Assembly: GCA_013911625.1 (NCBI GenBank)
Contig: JACESW010000102.1
Span: 1-5,139, forward strand
Length of the DNA stretch: 5,139 nucleotides
Reading direction: 5' to 3'
DNA from: Cryomorphaceae bacterium
GTDB lineage: Bacteria > Bacteroidota > Bacteroidia > Flavobacteriales > Schleiferiaceae
Shown here: positions 1 through 5,139 of the stretch, piece by piece
How positions within the stretch are numbered: the stretch's first letter is position 1
Layout of the letters: each line of letters begins with the position of its first letter
The notes under the pieces: model-generated
Databases searched by the model: none
Seen by the model: the letters and a program-made list of their open reading frames with translations, nothing else
Told to the model about the DNA's origin: nothing
Made by a program: the position numbers and the translations under genes

Positions 1-18
1 GAGATAATCTTAAATTAG

Positions 19-46
19 CCCCGAGCACTTATGCTCGGGGTTTTTT
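19..46 (+). terminator. Rho-independent terminator directly before pnuC
   Basis: A perfect 9-bp GC-rich stem (19-27 pairing with 32-40) closes a 4-base loop (28-31) and is followed by six T residues (41-46), the standard form of an intrinsic terminator on the + strand. It most likely ends an upstream transcript. A reading frame that would end at the TAG at 16-18 is compatible with this, but 18 bases are too few to identify a gene. The T tract touches the pnuC start codon, so the element could also attenuate pnuC. Confidence 0.9.
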
Positions 47-595
47 ATGTCCTTAGATTTTATTTTAGAATGGAGCGCGACGCTGCTGAGTCTGATTTTC
101 CTTGTAGGAATCATTCAGCGTAAGGTATGGGCATGGCCCGCAGGAACCTTGTCCAGTGCGCTGTCGGTGGTTTTATTCTTCCGCATTGGACTCTACGCGG
201 AAACGGGACTTTACGTTTTTTACGTAGTAATGGGGTTTTACGGTTGGTCTCAATGGCGCAAGAATACGTCAGAGGCGACGGTTACACTTGTTGATATCCC
301 AGTAAAAACGCAGCTTTTAGCCCTAATTGGAATCCCTTTGGCCGTAATTTTAGGATTCGGATTGAGCGCATTGCCTGGCGTTAGTTTTGCCTATTTCGAT
401 TCCTTTACTACAATCTTTGGATTATGGGCTACTTGGCAGGAAACCAGACGGATACGAACTGCCTTTCACTACTGGATTCCCTTGAATATTGCCTCTATGG
501 TGCTCTACGGAATGAAAGGATTACCAGTATACGCAGGCTTAATGGGGATATATTCTATCCTAAGCGTGGTCGGATTTATACGATGGCGCAAATAA
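47..595 (+). CDS. pnuC: PnuC-family nicotinamide riboside/vitamin-precursor transporter
   Basis: This is a small integral inner-membrane protein of 182 residues, recognised as PnuC. Family members move nicotinamide riboside, or in related branches thiamine or riboflavin, by facilitated diffusion, with trapping by a cytoplasmic kinase. Visible signs are about seven hydrophobic segments (roughly 8-24, 33-46, 54-67, 88-108, 113-130, 143-157, 160-177), the WAWPAGTLSS stretch at 28-37, the YGWSQW signature at 65-70, and a conserved-looking C-terminal half with paired aromatic residues and N147 in WIPLN. The C-terminus ends in basic RWRK, expected on the cytoplasmic side. ATG 47 is preferred because the typical N-terminus starts there, in-frame stops lie just upstream (5-7 and 11-13), and the next ATG is at 230-232, inside a membrane segment. 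There is no room for a Shine-Dalgarno sequence, since a terminator T tract ends at base 46. The exact substrate cannot be read from the sequence. In Bacteroidota, PnuC-like proteins near TPP riboswitches carry thiamine, but the upstream region is outside this window. Confidence 0.93.
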   Translation: MSLDFILEWSATLLSLIFLVGIIQRKVWAWPAGTLSSALSVVLFFRIGLYAETGLYVFYVVMGFYGWSQWRKNTSEATVTLVDIPVKTQLLALIGIPLAVILGFGLSALPGVSFAYFDSFTTIFGLWATWQETRRIRTAFHYWIPLNIASMVLYGMKGLPVYAGLMGIYSILSVVGFIRWRK

Positions 596-633
596 ATCAG
601 TTATTTTAGTGGCCAATTCACGATAGAATTAAG

Positions 634-1233
634 ATGCAAGCACAACAATACATTGACCTGGTTAAATCGACTTTAGATGCCTTAGACCCCAAAGCACTAG
701 ATGCTTTGGTTGAAGCATTCCATACGACCTATGAAAAGGGTGGTAACATCTATACCATGGGTAACGGAGGCTCAGGTGCCTCGGCTTCTCATGCGGCAGG
801 TGATTTTTTAAAAGGTGCGAGCTACGGCTTAAACAAACGTTTTAAGATGATTTGTTTGAACGATAATCTTCCCTCAATGATGGCTATTGCCAACGACATT
901 GGTTGGGAAAGTATTTTTGTGGAGCCCTTAAAGAATTTCTTGAGCGAGGACGATTTAGTGATCGGTATCAGCGGTTCTGGAAACAGTAAAAACGTGGTCA
1001 ACGCCCTGGAATATGCCAATGCACAAGGCGCTACCACAGTAGCGATGAGTGGATTTAAGGGCGGTAAAATCTCAGAAATTGCCACCATCAACGTCCATGC
1101 GCCTGTAATGGACATGGAAGTCACGGAAGATGTTCATATGGTCATCTTCAACATCGTAAAGAAGCAAATGATGGCACGTTTGATGGGCGATAACCCATCA
1201 ATGGGCGATACCTACGATCAAAGAATAGGCTAA
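634..1233 (+). CDS. SIS-domain protein, GmhA/DiaA-like, with atypical active site
   Basis: This 199-residue protein has a single sugar-isomerase (SIS) fold close to GmhA (sedoheptulose-7-phosphate isomerase) and DiaA, and its length fits (E. coli GmhA has 192). The phosphosugar-binding signatures are GNGGSG at 43-48 and GISGSGNS at 111-118. A helical N-terminus (1-35) and a C-terminal helix around 163-183 complete the usual layout. By my alignment to remembered E. coli GmhA, H61 is kept as H53, but E65 becomes D57, Q172 becomes E165 and H180 becomes N173. Three of four catalytic or metal-binding positions therefore differ, and true heptose isomerase activity is doubtful. It may act on another phosphosugar or bind a sugar ligand as a regulator. 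No heptose kinase, phosphatase or nucleotidyltransferase gene lies nearby. Its stop codon overlaps the next gene's start by one base (TAATG, 1231-1235), so it is probably made together with the WbpB-like dehydrogenase. The gap to pnuC is 38 bases, with no clear terminator or Shine-Dalgarno sequence. The fold assignment is firm; the function is not. Confidence 0.9.
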   Translation: MQAQQYIDLVKSTLDALDPKALDALVEAFHTTYEKGGNIYTMGNGGSGASASHAAGDFLKGASYGLNKRFKMICLNDNLPSMMAIANDIGWESIFVEPLKNFLSEDDLVIGISGSGNSKNVVNALEYANAQGATTVAMSGFKGGKISEIATINVHAPVMDMEVTEDVHMVIFNIVKKQMMARLMGDNPSMGDTYDQRIG

Positions 1234-2213
1234 TGAAGCGTTTTGCGCTCATTGGTGCGGCAGGATACATTGCGCCACGACATCTAAAAGCCATAGCAGA
1301 TTGTGGTGGAGTACTCGTTGCGGCGTACGATCCTAGCGATAGCGTAGGTCATTTGGACGCTTACTTTCCCGGGGCTGCATTTTTCACAGAATTCGAACGT
1401 TTTGACCGTCATTTGAATAAGCTCAGTGATGCTGGTAAGGGTGTGGATTATATCTCCATTTGTTCGCCAAACTACCTGCACGACAGTCATATTAGATACG
1501 CCTTGCGTAGTGGGTCGCACTGTATTTGTGAGAAGCCATTGACCCTCCGTCCTTGGAACATTGATGGTTTAACAAAGGTTAGTCAAAATACAGGAAATCA
1601 GGTATTTACAATTCTCCAATTGCGATTGCATGAGAATGTGATTGCGTTGAGGAAAGAGGTTCAAAAGAAACTCCAGGAGGATCCGAATTATGTGTTTGAC
1701 GTAGATCTGACCTACATTACTTCGAGAGGAAATTGGTATTACGCTTCATGGAAGGGTGATGAAGAAAAGAGCGGAGGTATCGCGACCAATATAGGGGTCC
1801 ATTTCTTCGATATGCTTCACTGGATTTTCGGCGATTTAAAGGACCAAAAAGTATACACAAGGACACACGATCGTGCTTCGGGTACCATGTATTTCAAAAA
1901 TGCGAAAGTCCGTTGGTTCTTGAGTATCAATGCCGATACACTCCCTGATAGTGTGAAAGGGCAAGGAGGTCGTATCCACCGATCGATGAGCTTTGATTCT
2001 TGGTCGTTCGATTTCACAGAAGGCTTCACAGAATTACACAGCACCTCATACAAGCACATTCTCGAAGGCGGAGGTTTCAATGAGAAGGCAGCAGAAGCGG
2101 CAATAGAAATCGTTCACAACATGCGAGAGCAGGAATTGGCCCCAATGGGCGAGGATGCTCATCCACTAGCTGACCTACCTCTTACGGCGCATCCGTTTTA
2201 CCCTAAGAAATAA
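1233..2213 (+). CDS. wbpB: WbpB/WlbA-type UDP-N-acetylglucosaminuronate 3-dehydrogenase (Gfo/Idh/MocA family)
   Basis: This cytoplasmic NAD-dependent oxidoreductase has 326 residues, about the family's usual length. The N-terminal Rossmann domain begins with GAAGYIAPRH (8-17), nearly identical to the start of Pseudomonas WbpB as I remember it, and SICSPNYLH follows at 75-83. K101 in CEKP is the conserved Gfo/Idh/MocA lysine. The substrate-binding domain holds YITSRGNWY (161-169), SWKG (172-175) and ATNIGVHFFDMLH (184-196), with H190 as likely catalytic histidine. N186 sits where many family members have Asp, and I remember Asn as normal for WbpB. WbpB oxidises C3 of UDP-GlcNAcA to the 3-keto sugar. 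WbpE then aminates and WbpD acetylates it on the way to UDP-ManNAc3NAcA-type sugars for O-antigen or other surface glycans. None of WbpA, WbpE, WbpD or WbpI is encoded here. Translation is probably coupled to the SIS gene through TAATG, since no separate ribosome binding site is visible. A wider Gfo/Idh activity on a related UDP-sugar is the main alternative. Confidence 0.9.
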   Translation: MKRFALIGAAGYIAPRHLKAIADCGGVLVAAYDPSDSVGHLDAYFPGAAFFTEFERFDRHLNKLSDAGKGVDYISICSPNYLHDSHIRYALRSGSHCICEKPLTLRPWNIDGLTKVSQNTGNQVFTILQLRLHENVIALRKEVQKKLQEDPNYVFDVDLTYITSRGNWYYASWKGDEEKSGGIATNIGVHFFDMLHWIFGDLKDQKVYTRTHDRASGTMYFKNAKVRWFLSINADTLPDSVKGQGGRIHRSMSFDSWSFDFTEGFTELHSTSYKHILEGGGFNEKAAEAAIEIVHNMREQELAPMGEDAHPLADLPLTAHPFYPKK

Positions 2214-2228
2214 GTGTTAAATCACTAT

Positions 2229-2261
2229 ATAACAGTTGATTAAAGAGTAGTCAATAGTTAT
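2229..2261. repeat. Imperfect inverted repeat (hairpin) after wbpB
   Basis: Bases 2229-2242 can pair with 2248-2261 around a 5-base loop (2243-2247). The 14-position stem has one A-A mismatch (2234/2256) and two G-T pairs (2235/2255 and 2240/2250). It starts 16 bases after the wbpB stop codon. A run of eight T residues (2271-2278) lies nine bases beyond it, so it may contribute to transcript ending, but the gap and the AT-rich stem make it a poor intrinsic terminator. Its right arm overlaps the DnaA box at 2258-2266. Confidence 0.45.
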
Positions 2262-2266
2262 CCACA
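2258..2266 (+). promoter_or_regulatory. Consensus DnaA box upstream of the exo-dnaE gene
   Basis: TTATCCACA is an exact match to the high-affinity DnaA-binding 9-mer. It lies about 28 bases upstream of the predicted -7 promoter element and 63 bases before the dnaE start codon, in non-coding DNA. I see no second box in this intergenic region, so an origin of replication is unlikely. A role in DnaA-dependent control of the polymerase gene is an inference from position alone. Confidence 0.55.
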
Positions 2267-2275
2267 CCCGTTTTT

Positions 2276-2301
2276 TTTGGCGTAGTCATTTGTTAGATTT
2301 G
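2276..2301 (+). promoter_or_regulatory. Predicted Bacteroidota-type promoter of exo-dnaE
   Basis: TAGATTTG at 2294-2301 is a perfect match to the Bacteroidota -7 consensus TAnnTTTG. A TTTG at 2276-2279 could be the -33 element, but the 14-base spacer is shorter than the usual 17-23 or so, so this half is weak. Transcription would begin around 2306-2308, giving a leader of about 22-24 bases. The -7 match also occurs by chance elsewhere, for example inside the SIS gene; the intergenic position is what makes this one credible. Confidence 0.5.
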
Positions 2302-2320
2302 AGTATTCCCCGGAGCTAAC

Positions 2321-2324
2321 AGGA
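2321..2324 (+). promoter_or_regulatory. Possible weak ribosome binding site for exo-dnaE
   Basis: AGGA ends five bases before ATG 2330, an acceptable though short Shine-Dalgarno match and spacing. An in-frame stop at 2300-2302 with no start codon between it and 2330 already fixes the start, so this site only supports it. Many Bacteroidota genes do not depend on such sites. Confidence 0.35.
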
Positions 2325-2329
2325 TACGT

Positions 2330-5139
2330 ATGTTTTTAATTTTTGATACCGAGACTACAGGTTTTCCAAAAGATTGGAATGCACCCATCACGGATTTAGA
2401 CAACTGGCCTCGTGTGGTGCAGTTGGCGTGGCAAATCCATGATGAACAGGGCGCTATAGTCGAGGTTCAAGACCACATCATCTATCCCGACGGTTTCGAT
2501 ATTCCGTTTAATTCGACAAAAATTCACGGTATTTCTACCGAGCGAGCACGTGATGAAGGTAAGCCTTTGGAGGAGGTGCTAGCGCTGTTCGAAGCCTCAA
2601 TGGACAAGTGTGAATACCTCATAGGACACAACGTCAAATTTGATCTAAACGTCACTGGATGTGAATACTACAGGGTAAAAGGAGCGAATCCTTTGGATCG
2701 AAAGACGCCAGTGGATTCTTGTACAGAGACCACTGCGGAACTATGCCAGTTGCCTGGTGGACGCGGGGGTAGATACAAGCTTCCAAAACTAGAGGAACTC
2801 TATTTCCACTTGTTCAACGAAGGTTTTGCAGAAGCACACAATGCAGCATTTGATGTAGAAGCGACGGCCCGTGTTTTCTTAGAGCTGGTTCGATTAAATA
2901 TCATTACACCTGAGTCTATCGGGAAGGATCAGGATTTTTTAAGCCGATTCAAAACGGCTAACCCTTCAACAATACAAGCCATTGGACTCGCTGTTGAGGA
3001 AGCCAAGAAAAAGCGCGCTGAAGGCCTAGGAAAATCCGAAACAGCAAATACTACAGCTTCTAAATCGACTTCTCTGCATGCAGCAGATGTTGAGTTCGCC
3101 CATCTGCATAACCACACACAGTTCTCTATACTACAGGCGACAACTGTAGTGGCAGATTTAGTAAATGCGGCCGTGGATAACGGACACGCAGGTGTTGCCA
3201 TGACTGATTTAGGAAACCTTATGGGGGCTTTCCACTTCAATCGTTCAGTCATGAAGGTACCGGGAAATAGGGAGGCTTATGAGCACAACGAGAAAGTAAA
3301 AGCGGGCGAGCTTGACGAGCCGCTCAAAGAATATCCTTTTGTTGGTGTTATCGGCTGTGAATTCTACGTTTGTGAAGACCGCCTTGACCGCAGTAAAAAG
3401 GACGACGGTTACCAGATTGTTGTTTTGGCAAAAAACAAAAACGGCTACCACAACCTTGCTAAACTTAGTAGTGAAGGGATGTTGAACGGGTATTACTACG
3501 TACCCCGTATCGACAAGAGCGTACTACTAGAGCACAAGGAAGACCTCATTGTGCTTTCGGGTGGCTTGCGTGGCGAAGTGCAGCATCTGTACTTAAACGT
3601 AGGAGAAACACAAGCGAGAGCGGCCCTGGAATGGTGGCACGAACACTTTGGCGAGGATTTCTACCTCGAGCTCAACAGACACGGGTTGGACGAGGAGGAT
3701 CACGTCAACCTTCAGCTGTTGAAATACGCTGAAGAATATGGCATTAAATACATCGCAGCCAACAATACCTTTTATCTTACTCAAGACAACGCAGATGCTC
3801 ATGATATTTTGCTTTGTGTGAAAGAAGGGGCGCAAAAGAGTACACCTATTGGCCGAGGCCGAGGATTCCGTTACGGATTCCCGAACCAAGAGTTCTACTT
3901 TAAGAGCAAAGAAGAAATGGTAGAGCTGTTTTCAGATATTCCGGAAGCACTCAATACCACAAAAGAGATCCTAGATAAGGTCGAACTCTATCCATTGGAG
4001 CGTAATGTCCTACTTCCAGCCTTTGAGATACCTGAGCAATTCCAGGACCCGCAGGATGCTGTAGACGGTGGACAGCGCGGTGAGAACGCCTACCTCAGGC
4101 ATTTGACGTACGAAGGTGCAAAGGCGCGTTATGGTGAGATTACACCAGATGTTGACGAGCGATTAGATTTCGAATTAGAAACCATTGCACGTACTGGGTA
4201 CCCTGGATACTTCTTAATTGTACAAGACTTCTGTGAAGCTGCACGCCAAATGGGCGTGAGTGTGGGTCCCGGTCGTGGTTCTGCAGCTGGTTCTGCAGTA
4301 GCCTATGCCACAGGAATCACCAACGTTGACCCCATTAAGTACGACCTGCTTTTCGAGCGTTTCTTGAATCCGGAACGCGTATCGCTTCCCGATATTGATA
4401 TCGACTTCGACGATGAAGGACGAGATAAAGTCATCCAATATGTGATTGATAAATACGGTGCACCTCAGGTCGCTCAAATCATCACCTACGGTTCAATGGC
4501 GGCGAAAAGTTCTATCCGCGATGCAGGACGAGTACTTGAGCTTCCATTGCCGGATACCGACCGCATAGCCAAGCTCATTCCGGATATGACCAAGCTCAAG
4601 AAACTTTGGGCACTCGATGAAAAAGGGCTTAAAAGTAAATTTAATGCAGAGGATGCGGCTATGGTGCGTCAGCTGAAAGAACTTTCCGAAGGAGATTCTC
4701 TGGAAGCTACAACCATCAACCAAGCACTCGTACTAGAGGGCTCTTTGCGCAATACGGGTATTCATGCTTGTGGGGTAATTATCACCCCAAGCGATATCCG
4801 CGAGCTAGTACCAGTAGCGCGCGCCAAGGATAGTGACATGTGGTGTACGCAGTTTGATAACTCGGTGGTAGAGGATGCAGGGCTTCTTAAGATGGATTTC
4901 TTGGGACTTCGAACGCTGACCATCATCAAGGAAGCATGTCGATTGGTTAAACAACGTCACGGGGTAGAATTGGACCCAGATGCTTTCCCGCTTGACGATA
5001 CCAAGACCTATGAGCTTTTCCAACGTGGTGAAACCGTCGGTATTTTCCAGTATGAGAGTGCGGGTATGCAGAAGTATTTGAAGGAGCTGAAGCCTACGGA
5101 ATTTGCGGATCTCATCGCGATGAACGCCTTGTACCGCCC
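2330..5139 (+). CDS. dnaE: DNA polymerase III alpha subunit with fused N-terminal DEDDh proofreading exonuclease (3' end beyond window)
   Basis: This is the catalytic subunit of the replicative polymerase. The 936 full codons seen are open to the window edge, against roughly 1,400-1,500 expected for this fused form from memory. Residues 1-185 form a DnaQ-like exonuclease with all motifs: D6 and E8 (FDTET), D105 (GHNVKFD, 99-105), and H170 with D175 (HNAAFD). A charged then Ser/Thr/Ala-rich linker spans about 204-254. The PHP domain starts near 255 with HLHNH (258-262) and keeps E344 and H451. It has L294 where TDHG is usual, and NNTF (478-481) where Taq DnaE has NDGH, so its metal site looks incomplete. 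The polymerase core shows GPGRGS (646-651) and the acidic catalytic motif PDIDIDFD (687-694). The third catalytic Asp is D856 in MDFLGLRTLT. The sequence stops inside ALYRP. The missing C-terminal part should carry the clamp-binding, OB and tau-binding regions. ATG 2330 is the only start after the in-frame stop at 2300-2302. The gene seems to be transcribed from its own promoter, separately from wbpB. Confidence 0.97.
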   Translation, partial: MFLIFDTETTGFPKDWNAPITDLDNWPRVVQLAWQIHDEQGAIVEVQDHIIYPDGFDIPFNSTKIHGISTERARDEGKPLEEVLALFEASMDKCEYLIGHNVKFDLNVTGCEYYRVKGANPLDRKTPVDSCTETTAELCQLPGGRGGRYKLPKLEELYFHLFNEGFAEAHNAAFDVEATARVFLELVRLNIITPESIGKDQDFLSRFKTANPSTIQAIGLAVEEAKKKRAEGLGKSETANTTASKSTSLHAADVEFAHLHNHTQFSILQATTVVADLVNAAVDNGHAGVAMTDLGNLMGAFHFNRSVMKVPGNREAYEHNEKVKAGELDEPLKEYPFVGVIGCEFYVCEDRLDRSKKDDGYQIVVLAKNKNGYHNLAKLSSEGMLNGYYYVPRIDKSVLLEHKEDLIVLSGGLRGEVQHLYLNVGETQARAALEWWHEHFGEDFYLELNRHGLDEEDHVNLQLLKYAEEYGIKYIAANNTFYLTQDNADAHDILLCVKEGAQKSTPIGRGRGFRYGFPNQEFYFKSKEEMVELFSDIPEALNTTKEILDKVELYPLERNVLLPAFEIPEQFQDPQDAVDGGQRGENAYLRHLTYEGAKARYGEITPDVDERLDFELETIARTGYPGYFLIVQDFCEAARQMGVSVGPGRGSAAGSAVAYATGITNVDPIKYDLLFERFLNPERVSLPDIDIDFDDEGRDKVIQYVIDKYGAPQVAQIITYGSMAAKSSIRDAGRVLELPLPDTDRIAKLIPDMTKLKKLWALDEKGLKSKFNAEDAAMVRQLKELSEGDSLEATTINQALVLEGSLRNTGIHACGVIITPSDIRELVPVARAKDSDMWCTQFDNSVVEDAGLLKMDFLGLRTLTIIKEACRLVKQRHGVELDPDAFPLDDTKTYELFQRGETVGIFQYESAGMQKYLKELKPTEFADLIAMNALYR

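Noticed and set aside
424..609. Second + strand open frame overlapping the 3' end of pnuC
   Set aside because: It lies in another frame within the conserved PnuC C-terminus and its translation resembles no known protein; it is a shadow.
615..630. AATTC/GAATT 5-bp inverted repeat before the SIS gene
   Set aside because: The stem is only five AT-rich pairs with a six-base loop and no T tract; it is not convincing as a terminator or operator.
822..1124. Open frame on the - strand inside the SIS gene
   Set aside because: It is antisense to a well-supported gene, its protein shows no recognisable family, and the + strand frame has clear conserved motifs.
1442..1450. TGTGGATTA, one mismatch from an inverted DnaA box
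   Set aside because: It lies inside the wbpB coding sequence, codes for ordinary residues of the protein (CVDYI-type region), and a single-mismatch 9-mer is expected by chance.
2214..2329. Possible replication origin between wbpB and dnaE
   Set aside because: There is only one DnaA box, no box cluster, and no dnaA, dnaN or similar origin-linked gene in view; a regulatory site is the simpler reading.
3851..3868. Short GGCCGA tandem-like stretch
   Set aside because: It codes for the Gly-Arg-Gly-Arg stretch of a segment I recognise from Bacteroidota DnaE, so protein conservation explains it.
4276..4298. Tandem 12-base repeat containing GGTTCTGCAG
   Set aside because: It encodes the GSAAGSAV part of a conserved polymerase motif, where the repeated Gly-Ser-Ala explains the DNA repeat.
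2929..5023. Several - strand open frames of 68-107 codons across the polymerase gene
   Set aside because: All are antisense to a single uninterrupted, strongly conserved DnaE frame and none shows a recognisable domain or start signal.

Overview
The window looks like a chromosomal segment from a member of the Bacteroidota, probably a flavobacterium-like organism. The main reasons are a replicative DNA polymerase III alpha subunit with a DnaQ-type exonuclease fused to its N-terminus (a layout well known in that phylum), a perfect TAnnTTTG promoter element in front of it, and weak or absent Shine-Dalgarno sequences. All genes are on the + strand. No RNA gene, insertion sequence, CRISPR array or phage gene is visible.

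Layout. Positions 1-18 may hold the last codons of an upstream gene and are followed by a strong intrinsic terminator (19-46). A PnuC-type vitamin-precursor transporter starts on the very next base (47-595). After a 38-base gap comes a phosphosugar isomerase-fold (SIS) protein (634-1233). Its stop codon overlaps the start of a WbpB/WlbA-type UDP-N-acetylglucosaminuronate 3-dehydrogenase (1233-2213). A 116-base intergenic region (2214-2329) then carries an imperfect hairpin, a perfect DnaA box, a T8 tract and a Bacteroidota-type promoter. The last 2810 bases are the 5' two-thirds of an exonuclease-DnaE fusion that runs off the end of the window.

How the genes work together. The SIS protein and the WbpB-like enzyme are almost certainly one translationally coupled unit. 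The dehydrogenase points to diacetamido-uronic acid sugars for a surface glycan, but no other gene of that pathway is present here. The SIS protein resembles GmhA yet lacks several of its catalytic or metal-binding side chains, so its role beside WbpB is open. pnuC may be co-transcribed with this pair but is functionally unrelated. The polymerase gene appears to have its own promoter, with a DnaA box just upstream that could link its expression to replication status.

No wholly new system is evident. The most interesting points are the DnaA box and hairpin before the polymerase gene, the loss of metal-site residues in the polymerase PHP domain alongside a complete fused proofreading exonuclease, and the atypical SIS protein coupled to an isolated WbpB.
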